Below the pieces are notes generated by a model. It saw only the letters and a list, made by a program, of their open reading frames with translations, ran no database searches and was not told the DNA's origin. Shown here piece by piece: positions 11,501 to 23,510 of a stretch of 64,000 bases of DNA; positions within the stretch are counted from its first letter, which is position 1, and every line of letters starts with the position of its first letter. This stretch comes from Brachionus manjavacas (lineage: Eukaryota; Rotifera; Eurotatoria; Ploima; Brachionidae). Location of the stretch: NCBI GenBank assembly GCA_019054805.1, contig JAHQIY010000031.1, forward strand, positions 1-64,000, read 5' to 3'. The position numbers and the translations under genes were made by a program.

Positions 11501-12497
11501 TGAATGCAAACCGAAAAAGATTCACATGCAAGATTGCTCTCATAGTATTGAATGTTTAGATTCAGAACAGACAAAGTGTGCAGGCGACGGGAAGTGCAGA
11601 TGTTCCGAAGGAAATTACTTCAATAAAGAAGTTAATTCATGTGTTAAACAATTGGGAGAATGGGAAAAATGTGAACAAAATGAAACTTGTTTAGGAGAAA
11701 TGTCTTGCAATAATTATGCTTGCTCTTGCGGAAAAGATAAATATTTTAAAAAATCAACTAATAAATGTCTAGAAAAGAAAAGCTTAAATGGTTATTGCAA
11801 CATAGATGATGAATGTTCTAATGAAAAAAATCTTGTATGCTTGAATAACAATTGCTCATGTTCAAATGAGAAATACACATGGAATACAAATGAAAAAAAG
11901 TGTAAATTTACTTACTCAATTGAATGCAGCGAGCATGATGATTGTGATGAATCAAAAGGTCTTAAGTGTATTGATTACCTTGAAAGATGTTTTTGTCCTT
12001 CAAATCAAAGCGGAAAGATTTGTGATTGTAAAAAGAATGATCAATACTGGAATGGATTTAGATGTGTGGACAAAAAATCATTTTCAGCAACTTGTAAAAT
12101 GGATAGTGAATGTAGAAAAGATTTAATTTGTCTTGAAAATCAATGTAGATGTCAATTTTATGAGAAAGAAAAAGATAGCGAATGTAAAAAAAAATGTCAA
12201 GAAGAGTCTGTGTATTTTAAAGACAAATGTTATTTTTTTACAACAGTGTCTAAATCTGCCAGCAAATCCGAAAGCTATTGTAAAAGTTTAACCATAGGCA
12301 CGGAAGACGATTGGAAATTAGCAAAAATAAGGAAAGGAATCGAAAATGAATTTGCAAGTTATGTAAGATACAAAAAAATCACAAATGACTTTTGGATAAA
12401 AGATAAAAATGGAAAGATGAAAAATTTTAGAATCAATGGCTTTTACAATGACATTAAGCTAAATACGCCATTAAAAATTATTTGTGTTGATGACTAG
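2547..12497 (+). CDS. Type II membrane protein with EB cysteine modules and a C-terminal C-type lectin-like domain (five exons)
   Basis: I infer exons 2547-3064, 3116-3225, 6308-6997, 7994-8561 and 11483-12497. All junctions are GT-AG and frame-consistent, giving about 966 residues. Residues 1-28 are a charged cytosolic tail and 29-53 one hydrophobic helix, with no cleavable signal peptide, so the rest should be extracellular. From residue 60 to about 855 runs a chain of cysteine-rich modules of EB type, with repeated patterns such as CxxxxxC, CxCxxxKYWNxxxxxC and aromatic YWNG/YFK motifs. The last ~105 residues (YFKDKCYFF, SYCKSL, FWIKD, ICVDD) look like a degenerate C-type lectin-like domain. 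AATAAA lies at 12559-12564. Role is unknown; adhesion or recognition is an inference. Intron 1 is 51 bp, while introns 2 and 4 are about 3 kb and full of transposons. The ATG follows an A-rich leader, and no better start is seen. Confidence 0.85.
3255..3550 (+). mobile_element. LINE reverse transcriptase remnant, 5' portion (in intron 2)
   Basis: With one frameshift, the plus strand reads an RT palm segment. It includes FLFNIYIDDLL followed by a YADD-like catalytic box (T/YADDIILISP) and a KWRIKF end near 3543. The continuation expected in this family (NPNKTKVI) reappears near 5590, so the element is split by the insertion at about 3551-5585. It is dead, with stops and frameshifts. Confidence 0.75.
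3650..4830. mobile_element. Truncated copy of the fold-back element also found at 49296-50651
   Basis: Long stretches match the copy in the transporter intron, including the subterminal inverted blocks around GGTTCACC and CTGAGAACAAGAATTTTT. The right end, ATTAAACCA at about 4822-4830, matches exactly. The left terminal repeat is missing, so this copy is 5' truncated. No coding capacity is seen, so it is a non-autonomous element. Confidence 0.75.
4849..5300 (-). pseudogene. Minus-strand zinc-finger/AT-hook-like coding remnant inside the DNA element
   Basis: The 117-codon reading frame 5202-4849 ends in a basic tail (KKRDRPPK, then KRKK) that resembles an AT-hook. Just upstream in another frame (about 5300-5190) is a CxxC motif (YYKCSKCDKYLNVLK), reminiscent of the FLYWCH/BED zinc fingers found in transposases. 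The two parts are out of frame with each other. I read this as a broken transposon protein; its family is not certain. Confidence 0.4.
5586..5960 (+). mobile_element. LINE remnant, 3' portion (continuation of 3255-3550)
   Basis: This opens with NPNKTKVINF and continues through motifs typical of the LINE RT thumb and C-terminal region (LGFIIDSNLDLTEHT-like, then FKSFIYKTYCLSKFTYGLEAL), with several stops and frameshifts. Its 3' end runs directly into a copy of the 331-bp satellite near 5960. Confidence 0.75.
5961..6234. repeat. Isolated copy of the 331-bp satellite inside intron 2
   Basis: About 274 bp match the array at 1-1056. The match starts at about unit position 283, passes through the unit boundary and ends at about unit position 228. 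It retains the 18-bp palindrome at 6157-6174. The copy lies only 70 bp upstream of exon 3. Confidence 0.9.
6998..7993. other. Intron 3 of the EB/lectin gene; no feature seen
   Basis: Very AT-rich intron with GT and AG ends that join codons in phase 1. I see no transposon coding motif or structured repeat. Confidence 0.6.
8700..9944 (-). mobile_element. Jockey-like LINE (family A), 3' half, minus strand, in intron 4
   Basis: Reading on the minus strand from 9941: an RT palm with GVPQGSVISTLLFSIYLYEI and a catalytic FANDL (normally FADDL, as in the copy at 20.3 kb), then, after stops, a C-terminal segment (9397-8987) with KLQAIQNTAARSILKLKYDT. The 3' tail region near 8800-8990 carries the CGAGCAAGGTCTCCTTCAGA stretch and an A-rich tail (seen as plus-strand complement). 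A shorter second tail copy lies near 8730. The Asp-to-Asn change in the catalytic box alone would inactivate it. Confidence 0.85.
9945..10437 (+). mobile_element. LINE family A 3' end, plus strand, head-to-head with the preceding copy
   Basis: The plus strand reads the same C-terminal segment (KKLQAIQNTA, FNKLKLLTVSNRLFELSERY), followed by the same 3' untranslated region and an (AAAT)n tail at about 10410-10436. It abuts the minus-strand copy at about 9944 with no spacer, giving an inverted pair. The two copies differ slightly, so they are not a simple assembly inversion. Confidence 0.85.
10905..10995. repeat. Cluster of ACGTAAA/TTTACGT palindromes
   Basis: Six or so TTTACGTAAA-type words occur within 90 bp on both strands, so the segment can fold back on itself in several registers. 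It lies in intron 4. Function unknown. Confidence 0.6.
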
Positions 12498-12699
12498 AAA
12501 AACGCAGAAATTTATTTATTATTCGTGGTCACAAAGTTATTTTTTTTGATACTAAAAAAATAAAATTAATTTAAATTTTCACGCTTTTAATATTGAAATT
12601 AATTTTTGAAATATTTGAATTTCTTATGTTCTGTAATAACTCTTTGATAATTAATTAGTTAATTAAATAGTATTTAGATTAAATTGATGTTTATTATTC

Positions 12700-12990
12700 T
12701 TATAAATTCAAAAATAAGAGAATTTATTAATGAGCCTAACCGGGTGACCTATTTTTTTTTATCGCATATTTCGCACTCATTTTATTCAAAAACTCCAAAA
12801 ATGATCACCGAATTAGACCAGTTTTTTCTAGTCACCCTTTTACCTCCTGCGGTTAATTGGGTGAGGTCTTATTGGGTGAATTAGGTTATCCCAGTTACCC
12901 CTGATTTTGTAAATATTTAGCCGGAGAACTAACCTCTTTTTCAGGATATTCACCGAATTCACCCAATTAGCCCAATAAGAATTAAAAAAA
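12700..12990. repeat. Short fold-back repeat downstream of the EB/lectin gene
   Basis: CTTATTGGGTGAATT near 12867 has its complement near 12965-12985 (AATTCACCCAATTAGCCC), and related GGGTGA/TCACCC words recur through the stretch. This looks like a MITE-sized fold-back. The 66-codon open frame across it has no recognisable domain. Confidence 0.4.
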
Positions 12991-14072
12991 AAAATTTTAA
13001 ATGTTATTTTTAAAAATATAAATATTTAAAATATTCTTTATTATTATTAATTCAAATATACGCTACAACATAACTATTTAAAAAAAATTTAAACGAATAA
13101 TTAACGAATTCAAAATAAATTTTATGTTTGATTATTTTTAGTTAAAAAGATCTGTCTCGGAATTTTGTATAAATTTGAAGCTTGAGTAGTGTTCAATTTT
13201 TTTTCAAAAACATCTTGTTGTAGGGTAACTTGCCTATCAGGATTCATTGTAAATAATGAAAACAAAAGTTTATGTTTTAAAGCTCTTTATTATAATCCCT
13301 AAAGTTCCGCACAACTATACCAAAATAAAGTCTTCTTTTATAGACATACTTTAGTATTATATCTCTAAGCCACCAATTACAGTAGTTAATATAAATAATA
13401 AATAGGGAATCATAACTAAGAAGTGTAAAGTTAGCTACGAACTATTAATTATACAAAAAAATTATTGACAAAATACGGTCACATTTTCTTATTGGTTAAA
13501 GTGTAAAGGGTCGTATTTTCTCATTAGTCATTCATAATCTTCAAAGCCTACTTTAATTTTGATTGAATCATCAATAATTCATCAATTATCTTCATCGCAG
13601 TAGTCTTATTCTGCATAGATTTTATTCAAATTTTAGAATTAACCTTTCGGTCAAATGTTCATCTGAATCTTCCATCCAACTTTGGTCAACCCATAACGTC
13701 AGTAGTGACCAGTCGTGACAACATGACTTTATTTGTACCAAATAGCAAAACTCCTGTTTTTGCGTTTCTTGGTTGATGACTATTTTTCTAGCTATTATCA
13801 AACATGATCTGTCCATATTGCATTTGTAATAAATACAGTTAAATAATAAAACAAAAAAACGATCTTTATTTTCTTCTAAGTTTATATCAATTACTTGCTT
13901 TACAATTTTTTTTTTTGGTGTGTCCTAAATCGTTGTCCTTTAAATATAATCACTTAATCATATTCGTCTCCAAGTTAGCAATTAGCAACTATCAATTTAA
14001 TTAATTGATTTGATTGAATTTATATGTAATTTAAAATTTTCAAACAAAAATTACACAAGAAAAATAATAGAA
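12991..14072. other. AT-rich stretch between the EB/lectin gene and Gypsy remnant 1; contains a small dispersed repeat
   Basis: About 13200-13300 on the minus strand matches about 31150-31255 on the plus strand over roughly 100 bp. The match includes an ATG followed by a conserved MN[SP]DRQV[ST]LQQ reading. The rest may include the 3' untranslated region or LTR of the Gypsy remnant, but I could not delimit an LTR. Confidence 0.4.
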
Positions 14073-15720
14073 TTAATCAAATCTTTTATTTGCTCGCAAC
14101 CGTAGAACATGGATAACAAAAGTTTTGTTATCCTTTTCAATCCGATACGTTAAATTACTCAATCTATTAATTCCTTTATATGGACCTTGCCAACTCGGCA
14201 AAAGTTTTTGTGTGAACCCTTGTTTAGAAACAGGCCAATAAACCATGACTTCTGAGCCAACTTCAAAATAAACAGGTTTGTGTATTTTATCATATTGTTC
14301 TTTACAGTAGTTGATTCTTATTTCCCTTTGTTGTTCTATGTTTTCATTGCAAGTTCTCAACCGATTAAGCATCTTTATTTTATAATCAAATTTATCTTCA
14401 GTTTCATCTGTCTCAGCATTTATCTCGCCCATACAACAAAAAGAAAGGTGTTTCCTTAATAGTCATATTAATGGTACTTCTGTATGCCAATAAAATGTCT
14501 TCGATTAATTCATCCCAGTTATTTTGACTTTCCTTAACTAACATTGCAAGTGCGTTTGACAGGAATCTGTTAAATCTCTCAGTTCTCCGTTAGTTTGCGG
14601 ATGTTTGCTACTGCATTCTAGCTTATTGATACTAAACTTCTTGCCAAGTGTTTTAAACAAATTCGAGGTAAATTGAGTTCCCTGATCTGTTAATACTTTG
14701 CCTTTAGTCTCCAAAGTTCGCAATGGACAAGCCTCTCCCCAATTTGTAAATAGATCAACAAAAAATAATATATACTAAAAACCATTCTTTGACCTCTTAA
14801 ATGGACCAAGAATATCCAAACCCACAATTTCAAATGAATATGAAACCTGAATTGGCTGTTACATTCCATTTTTAACTGGTTGACTCGGTTTAACCCGATT
14901 CCAACTTACACAAGCGCTTAGCCATCTCCTTATATCTGAATACATACCCTGCCAGTGAAACTTATCTTTTAGGTGATGATACATCTTGTCTCTACCTACA
15001 TGAGCTAGTGCTTTTTGATGATGATAGTTTTCTAGTAAAACAGGTATTAATTGTTGTGGAACAGCTAAAAAGAGTCCTTTTTCTCCTTTGAAATAGAGTA
15101 TCGAGTCTTTGATTGTGAACCTAAGGAAGTAGCTCGAGTTATTGTCTCTTAAAAGGCTTGTCTCATAAGCCCTGAATCAACGGCTTAGGTAACGTTTCTA
15201 AAACCAGCAATTCTAAAGGATAGAAATACCGTTCAGTGTCAATATCTAACTTAACTTCGAAATTACTTTCTGTTAACGAAGTGTCTCCTAATTTAATTTT
15301 CAAAGGGCTTTCTAATTTGCTAAATTTGATACTTCCTTGATCCGCAATTTTAAGAATTTTATTCAAACATTATTTCTTAATCATGCTTCTGCTAGCTCCT
15401 GTGTCTAGGACATTGGATACATTAATACCAAATATTTTAGCAGACATTTTAATTAGGTTGCCGGAATTTAATTCTAAGGAGATGAATGTGTGAATGTTTA
15501 TTTCTTTTGTTTTTCCTAAAGAAGAAGATTGTATTATTGGAGTAAATGGTTCATGGAATAAAATAGGGTCAAAGAAAAGCTTTATGCGCATTTCCAAATT
15601 ATTTATTAAATTTGAATTTTGGTTAGCTGCTGGTACAACTCTTTTTAGAGGTGAATGACCTGTTCTTTCTCTATTCGGACAATATGGTCTAATATGTCCC
15701 ACTTGTCCCAATATGATCTA
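14073..15720 (-). mobile_element. Gypsy LTR retrotransposon remnant 1 (gag zinc knuckle, protease, integrase; RT missing)
   Basis: Reading the minus strand from 15711: a CCHC-like knuckle end (GHIRPYCPNR) and an aspartic protease with LDTGAS (15711-15370), then a protease C-terminal piece (to 15163). The frame then jumps to an integrase HHCC zinc finger (HVGRDKMYHHLK, about 15000). After that come the integrase core with LTDQGTQF and HPQTNGE (14723-14538) and the C-terminal domain with VGSEVMVYWP and WQGPYKG (14432-14073). RT and RNase H, normally between protease and integrase, are absent. Several frameshifts and stops are present. No clear LTR pair was found. Confidence 0.85.
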
Positions 15721-18700
15721 AAAGAATATGTGGATTGTTTAAAAAAAAATAAAACGACTGACATATTTCGGTTTTTCAAATTACTTCACCGAATTTACAT
15801 TAAATACATTCAGGCTGTGTCACCATATTAAAGTTTTAATTTAAAATAACTGCGATGTAATAAATAATTGATAAAATCTTAATCTTATACATTCTTTTAC
15901 CACCAATATACTGATTTTGTAAAACTCTGCAAAAAAATTAATATTTTATTAAAGTTATTTTGTTAAAGGTTGCTTTACATGTTTAGTTCTCAGACCTTAA
16001 GCTAAGACATTTCAATTTTTTGTTTTTATTTTAAAATTTTTAAAAGGACGTAAAATTAATAAAAAAGTTCGTTTAAATTCGATCTTTTTAATTGAGAAAA
16101 ACTTGAATAACTTTTTTACCTAAAAAAGATAATTTAGTTCTGTAAAATGCTTAATTATAAGCAAATTTGCTCAATGCAGTAAAATAAATCTTCAAATTAA
16201 TCTGAAATTTTCTGCATTTTGGACACAATTAAAAAGTATTCAAATTAAGTGTGAAATCACATCGAAGCGTTTTTGCAGAAATTTCTCATTTTTTATTTAA
16301 AAAATGATGTGATTTTGTAACTAATTAAGAATTAAATTAAAATAATTATTAAATGCTAAATTCAAAAGAACTAAGGCTTCTTTTTCAATGATCTTGAAAA
16401 ATTTTTGCTTAGTTTGATTCTACGTTTATATTTAAAATATGTACTGTTATCATATATTTGTCAATATTATTTTTTTATTCCCTAAATTGGTAATTTTTGG
16501 AACAAAAATTGAAAAAAAAATTTAAATATGCGGATAAAGTTCAAACACGGTATCTTAATTGAGAATTTGAGTGATCTAATCAAAAATAAAACAGGGGCAA
16601 ATATTGAAACTTTGAAAGAAAATATAGAAATAAGCTTTATGTTTTTGAAAATTGAAAGCTTAAACGTTAAAATCTTAAATATTGATTGTTCGGAATTTAT
16701 GCGTAATCGAATTTCCATTTTTCAAAAATCATTTTACCAATTTAAGTGAAAATTGTGACATATAAAAAGATTGAGAAATAACAAGGGTAGCTGACAATTT
16801 CTAGAGCAATTAATGTTTTTAGCATTGTCTGATCCTAATTTACCAATAATCAGGCAAAATATGCGTCGAGTCATCCCTTTAAAAAGGCAGATTTTAAAAA
16901 AACTCAAAGATAAAAAATAAAAGACAAATTTATAATGACTCGTTGTGGGTTCATAAATAATATCGAAAAAATTTAATTTAGTAGTCATATCAAAAAGTGA
17001 AGGACTAAAAAAAAAAATAATTGACTTTTGTTTAACTTTTACAATTTACTAATTTTTTTTTTTTTTAATTAAAAATAAATGAATTCGACTATTGTGGTTC
17101 TAACTGTTAAAATTTTTGTTTATTTAATTATCGAGACTTTTACCTGATTAGACCTCAACAGTGCCTTGTTGTCCCTTCTTAAACTTAACAAAAATTTATT
17201 TTACACATTTATTGTTACATTTAAATTCGGATAAATTTTTCAAAAAGGGGGCTTCAAAAATCATGTTTTAAAAACCTTTTGAATTTTATACTTTTTATTG
17301 GATTATCAAAATTCACAAATAGATTTATAAATGGATGGTTGCCTTTTTCAGTCGATGCAAAACAGGGGAAAAAACCTAGACGATCAAGCATTTAATTGTT
17401 AAAGACTCTTTTTTCAAAAAAGATTGTAATATTTTTGGAAATATTTTATGAAGCATTTAAATAGATTATAAATAAAAATCTTTGGAAAAATCTCAGTTGT
17501 ACTAGTTATAATTCTAACGATTCTAGTTCTAATAAAATGGAGAAAAGGAAGTATCTTAAAAAGAACATCGCAACAAATCAAAGAACAATGGCTACGGCCA
17601 GTTTTAATTTATTAAATTCCATGTTATGTAATGGTAAATTATATAACAATGCCGACTCTTTTAAATATTATACACATCCTAAAACTTGATTGAATTCTAA
17701 AAGTTTAAATATTACAACAAAGTAAGGCATGTTAACGCATTAACAAATAGCTATAAAAGAAAGGCAAATAAAAGAAAAAAGTTACAAAAAATATTTTGAG
17801 CTTGGAAAAAAAGAACGTAGTCCTAATCACAATGGGCGATCGAATGCTAAGTAGACTATTAAAACGTATTGAAAGAAAACTGTACACTGTATTGCTGTAT
17901 TGCTTCCAATTGAGAAAAAATTCTAAAATAACAATCTTTCAGATTTATGAGTTTTAGAATTTATTTAAAAAGTTAAAAGATTCCCTTCTCGGTTTAAGAA
18001 ATAAAAAAACAGTTCCAAAATCTTGCATTAACAACAACATCCTAATAATGAAATATTTTCACATTCGACTTGAATTCAATCATTCAGTAATAAAAAACAA
18101 GTCTAGGAATTACTTGAAATGAAAAAGAAAATGGAAAAGAAGAATAAGACATGTCTATTTTTTACTCATTTTTGAGATAATCCTCATAAAACGATTGATC
18201 AAGATATCGTTGAATTAATTGACGCTACTAACAAGCTCAAAATTTCAGATTTTCAAATCATAGTAAGCCTTCGTTTTAACAGGAAACCGTTAGATAACTA
18301 TAAGAAATAAAAATATTATATAAATACCGAAAATAGGTGAAACTTGATGAAAAATTTGAAATAAACAAGAAAAAACATCTAAAAAAATTGTATTTTTAAA
18401 AGAGAGTTACATGAAAGAACTATTATTAAAACCAAGCTACACAAATTTAATTAGGTTTAATTTGATAAAGTTTAATCTGACGAATGTTTTCGCAAAAAAT
18501 CAATGCAAGAACATATCTATAACACAATATCCGGGGCCTTTTATAGAAGAACGCCAAAATGAGTATGAAAATTACGAAAATTCTTGCTAATTTACCAAAC
18601 TAAATTAATTTGACCGAGGCTTTTTTGAGAGACAGGAGAAATGCAGATGGACATGTTCAAAATGTCAGTCAAAAAGAAAAGGTTTTCATTTTTTATATAC

Positions 18701-19520
18701 TCAAATTTACTAAAAATAATCGGTGGTATTTTGAATGCATGACTACAATCGCGAGGCTAGTCTTATTATTTTTGCATCAGATAAGAATCAAGAAATATTT
18801 GAAAAATTTGAATTTTCTTTTTGTGAGGAATTTTTTGCTGTAGTCTGTAATGTGAAATGACAAAATATGTGATCGCGTGTCATTTTTGATCACATAATTT
18901 AATTTAACAAAAAAAAAGTGATCGCAGGAATCGGGGGAATAGTCCAACCGACTTTGATATATCTTACATGTTTATTGTGGAATTCATGTTTGAAACCAAA
19001 GTTAAGTAAGAAGATAAAAAAGAAATATTTTTTATAATTTCCAAAAACAAATATTTTTGGTCAATATTAACCAATCAAAAAATGGAAAAAGTTAATAATG
19101 CATAAAAAAAAATTTCAGAATATTTCATGTAAGACAACTGGAAATGAATCTTTAATATTGATTAGTGTGGCCCACTTGAGAAAAAAATCTGATTGTCTTT
19201 TAGAATCATAAGATTCCCCCTAATAATTCGTTATAAAGTAATATCAAACATTTTTAATTTATTTTATTTGGTTAAAGAAAAAGTATTTTAGTTAGCATAC
19301 TAGAATTGCAGCACTTGAAGTATTGTCTTGCATAATTTTGAAATTTGAAATCTCTTCACACCTAAAGGGATAAATTTAAAATGAGGTCATGCTGTATTTT
19401 TAATGAACTCCTTTATCCTCAAAAAATATCCCGTTTTATCCCGAAAAATAAATAAGAAGATTATCAATTTTTCTAATTTAAAAAATTTATCCCATTTTTA
19501 AAAATAGAAAAAACATCCCA
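15721..19520. other. Long AT-rich interval without a supported gene
   Basis: Open frames here are short, overlap on both strands (for example 16482-16749) and match no family I recognise. About 17480-18300 and 18600-18840 have slightly higher coding-like texture, including a WTCSKC motif near 18650, and could be very old transposase. A copy of the TGTGATCGCG repeat family lies at about 18841-18950. Confidence 0.4.
18841..18950. repeat. Partial copy of the TAGTCTG/GTGATC MITE family
   Basis: TAGTCTG at 18841 is followed by ACAAAATATGTGATCGCG and GATCACAT, the same order as in the copies at 24321 and about 28914. Only one end is recognisable. Confidence 0.6.
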
Positions 19521-19544
19521 TTTTCTTAATTAACATTATTATTT

Positions 19545-20760
19545 TTACTTATTTGTTTTCTGCACCGAGCAAGGGCCCCTTCAGAAAATAAAAATAAAAA
19601 TAAAAAAAAAAAAATTAATAAAATGGGTAAAAAAATTATCACATGTTTACATAGTTCAAGTTTGAGGGAAAAAAGAAGAAAAAGTAAGGTAGCAATTACA
19701 CAATGGAGTTGGGTATTCAATAAATCTTGATTCAAAACCTTCTTTGTATTCCTCCACCAGTCTTGCAACTACTGGAATAGAATGACTCAGTCCTGTCCCA
19801 ACATATCTCTCACTCAACTCAAAAAGCCGATTTGAGACTGTTAGTAATTTAAGTTTATTAAAAGCTTCATGATGCACGATGTCGGAGGGAGTATCATATT
19901 TTAACTTAAGGATAGATTTGACTGCTGTATTCTGAATTGCTTGTAGTTTTTGATATTATTTTCTGAAAATGAATTCAAGCAAGAAAAAGAATAGTCTAAA
20001 ATTGATCCGACTAAAGATTTATATAAATTTCCTAGTGTGTTTTGAGTAAGACCCCATTTATAATTTGACAGTATCTTAATACTATTTAGCCTTTTATTGC
20101 AGCGTTCTTTTATTTTATTGAAATATAATTAATTAACTAATATATTAAAAATTAACTTAGAATCAAATTTTATTCCAAGAAACTTGATTTCTTTTTGGCT
20201 CATTATTCTGTTGCGATAAATTTTTAAGTTTAGATTATCACTCTCTTTTTTGTACCTAGAGAAGACTACTAAACACGACTTTTCAACTGATATCTTCATT
20301 TTCCATTTAATTAGCTATTGTTCGAGTTCGTCGGTGTATTTATTTATCTTATATTCTAGGTTCCCCTTTTTTCTGTAAATGAAGAATGTAACTAGATCAT
20401 CTGCGAAAAGCAGAGAGTATTCATAAATTGTTTTGTTTCTTTTGGGGATTTCATATAAATATATACTAAATAAAAGAGTACTAATTACTGAGCCTTGAGG
20501 AACACCTGCAGTTATTTGATATTCTTCGCTCAAGTGGTCATTGACATTAACCTTAAATTCCTAGTGTCTAAAAAAAATCTAATCCAGTTAGTTAAGTAAT
20601 GAGATGGATTCTTTTTAATCAGTTCAAAAAGTAAACCTTCATGCCAAACACTATCAAATGTTTTAGAAATATTCGAAAAAAGGACACAAAGAAAACTCTT
20701 TTTTCCAAGGAAACCAAGTATTAATATTGAGGGGACTGCATTTTCACGCCCTTTAACAGA
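19545..20760 (-). mobile_element. Jockey-like LINE (family A), 5'-truncated copy, minus strand
   Basis: This is the second long family A copy. On the minus strand from about 20700: RT upstream sequence (LFELIKKNPSHYLTNWI), the palm with GVPQGSVISTLLFSIYLYEI and an intact FADDL box (20533-20315), then a linker and the C-terminal segment (19877-19656). The 3' tail is at about 19545-19650 with CGAGCAAGGGCCCCTTCAGA on the plus strand. Frameshifts separate the parts. It is very close in sequence to 8987-9941. Confidence 0.85.
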
Positions 20761-21410
20761 TTCACACGTTTTAATAGTAAAAGCAACTAAAAATTTAAAA
20801 AAGAAGTTTATGAGAAAAGTGATAAGTCAGATAAGGAATTCTTTAGAGGTTTTTGAGACTATTTTATGATTACTGTTAATTATGAGAGTGGTTAGATTCA
20901 AAGTGAATCAGAAACTTGGTTCATGGTAGTGCATTCAAATGTGCACCATTAAGAATGATGCGATGGGCTCCTGCGTAATTTTTACTAATAAGTAACATTG
21001 TTATTTGTGTATGACTCAAAAGGGTATGAAAAATTTTTTAAAAATTTAGAAATAAAAATAAATTTCAACCTAAATCCTAAGTAAATAATGGTTGACTTTA
21101 AAAAAGCTTATTTGTATGCCGGGTATGCTAATGCATACTTTAGTTACTATTGTGATTTTCTCTTCAGTTACTGGTCTTAGTTAATTTTGAGTATTTTTTT
21201 CTGTTTATTTACTGCTAAATTTTATTCCTTTCTATTTTCTAAATTTTTGTAATTTTTAATTGGAGTACATGATAGCAATTTAAGCTTTTTTAAAAAACTA
21301 AATTTATCAAATATTATTTTTTCTATAACGAATTTTTTTTTAAGATGTAATTTCAAGCAAGTGGTTGAAAGGGAGGACTAAGTAACTAAGCGTAATGATT
21401 AAATACTGAA
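20761..21410. other. No supported feature
   Basis: AT-rich spacer between the LINE and Gypsy remnant 2. No open frame or structured repeat was recognised. Confidence 0.5.
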
Positions 21411-23510
21411 TTAACAGAAACCAGTTCCTAAATCCGTTCATTTTCCTTTCGAACATTAACTTGAATGGAGAGAAAAATGGTAAAGTATGCAATATAGTTC
21501 TATATGCTAATAACACGTACGGTATCCATTTTTGCCAGTCTTCGGCATTCTTCTCGCAATATCGCCTTAGACATTAAACGATTTGTCCATTTAATATTTC
21601 AAACTGACAATTTGTCCTAGGATGGAATGCTGATGTAACAACTTGCTCAGCCCCACTCTGTTAATCAAATTATAAACAATAGCGTTGTTAAATTCTGTCC
21701 CTTGGTCTGACAGAATTACTTTAGGCGGTCCAAACAAGCATTTGAACTTCCATAAATGATCAGCGACTTCTGTTGCTGATTTACTTTTAATGGGCTCTAC
21801 GTATGGGTATTAGTTTCTTTTTGAAAATGTCCCAACACATGAGCTTTTTCAATTATCTCTGTTCTTAAATCTGGTTTTGATACTAGAAGTGCGCTACCTT
21901 TTTTGTCAAAATAAAATATTAAATCTTCTTTTCCATCATACATATAACGTGAAGCTTGATTTTCTACTCTTTTAACTTGCTTTATCAAAAATCAAGGAAA
22001 GTGTTTACCATAAATAAGATAATTGAAATGTGGTTTATCTGCTTCTACGTCAAAAATTTTTCTTGTTCCTTCATTACAATCGTTTTTCTCCTTAACATAC
22101 AAAGCTTTGCATGTTAGTACAGCTCTACTAATAGCATCGGCATTACTGTGGTTGGACCCTTTTCTAATATTAGTATTAAAATCATAGGTCTGTAAAAAAA
22201 TAGACCATGTTGTAAGTCCTTCACTTGGTTCTTTAATATGTATTTACCATTTTAAGGCGATATGATCGGTAACGACGTAAAAATTTTGTCCGTACAAAAA
22301 AGTATGATTGACTTTTATTCCCAATACTAGAACTAGGCATTCGCTTTCTGTAACGCTTTAATTTCTTTCTGCTCATTTAAGCAGTTTTGAAGAATAGGAA
22401 CAGTAGTATTCTTTACCACCATTGCAGTTAGAAATAGGATAGCTCCCATTGCGTAATATAAATTTTCTAAAGAAATCTAGTTGTCTTAGTATTGGCCGGA
22501 TATTAGGATTTCTTTAAGAGTGTTGAAAGCCTTTTCTTGTTCAGTCTCCCATATGAATTTTACGTCTTTTCTTAGTAATGCATACAATGGTTCAGAAATC
22601 CTGGCGTAGTCTTTAATAAAAACTTTCATCTAGTTTGTCCATTGGTTAAATTTCCATTTTATCTAAAAATGATTCTAAAAGCCTTTCCTCATTAAATTGT
22701 ATTGATCATCTGAATAATTATCGTCCGGGTATACTTCATTTGCTAATTTTTCAGTTACAACTTGATTACAGTATTCTTTTTCTGACACATCAAGAAAAAC
22801 TATTTCACTTGAAAATTTTAAGCTTCTTTCACTCGGATTAAGACTTGCTCCAGTAAGCATAAACCAATCAAGGCCTAGCAGATCATTATTGTCTTCATGA
22901 TCGATTACTAGAAATTCGAGGTTGCATACATGACATATAGTATTGGTTTATTGTACTTCACCCTACATTGTGAAATTCAAACTCATCTATCTTATCTATT
23001 TTATTTTCATTTGTCTGAAATTTCATTTTATTATCCTCAAAATTTGACGTTAGTTTAACACTTTTAAGTTCTGATATTAGTCGTCTCTGAACAACAGCTG
23101 GTTTCAGTATTGCTAATAACTGATTTTTAAATTTTTCCACCTAACAGATTCATCTCTCTTTTGCATATTTCTGAGCATCTGTAGTCTCTTCTGTTTCTAC
23201 TAGGTATATCCATTCATCCATTTTATCTCTATCATTTCCATGTAATTTTGGTATATTGTTGACTTTAAATTTAATGATTCGAGTTTCCCTAATTAGATTT
23301 TTCAACATTATGAAGCCATTCTATTTGTTCGGCTTCCGTACAGCTTTCCAATTCGCTGTAGTCGTCTAATTCCTAGAATTCATTTTTAAAAGACCCATTT
23401 TGTGTCTTTATCAAGTGTACGAGGTCTTGCACACTAAGTTTTTCTAAGAAATCCTTTGACATTGGTACCATAAAGTTCGCTACTACCAATTGTAACATAG
23501 TTAATAGTAA
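21411..23510 (-). mobile_element. Gypsy LTR retrotransposon remnant 2 (gag, protease end, RNase H, integrase; RT core missing)
   Basis: On the minus strand: a primer-binding-like TGGTAGTAGCGAAC just left of 23495, then a gag start (MVPMSKDFLEKL, about 23470) with stops. A protease C-terminal piece with DLLGLDWF lies near 22880-22860. The element then jumps to the RT thumb/connection (about 22640-22490) and RNase H with VVTDHIALKW (about 22270). The integrase zinc finger (EKAHVLGHF, about 21830) and the core with LSDQGTEFNN (about 21690) and AYRT (about 21500) follow. The RT palm with its catalytic aspartates is absent. The 5' LTR probably begins right of 23500 (ends in TGTTACA on the minus strand), but its outer edge is unclear. 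Confidence 0.85.

Noticed and set aside
12684-12884. 66-codon plus-strand open frame
   Set aside because: It lies across a fold-back repeat and has no conserved motif.
16482-16749. Overlapping open frames on both strands
   Set aside because: Both are low-complexity (I/F/K/L-rich), mirror each other and match no domain. AT-rich DNA produces such frames by chance.
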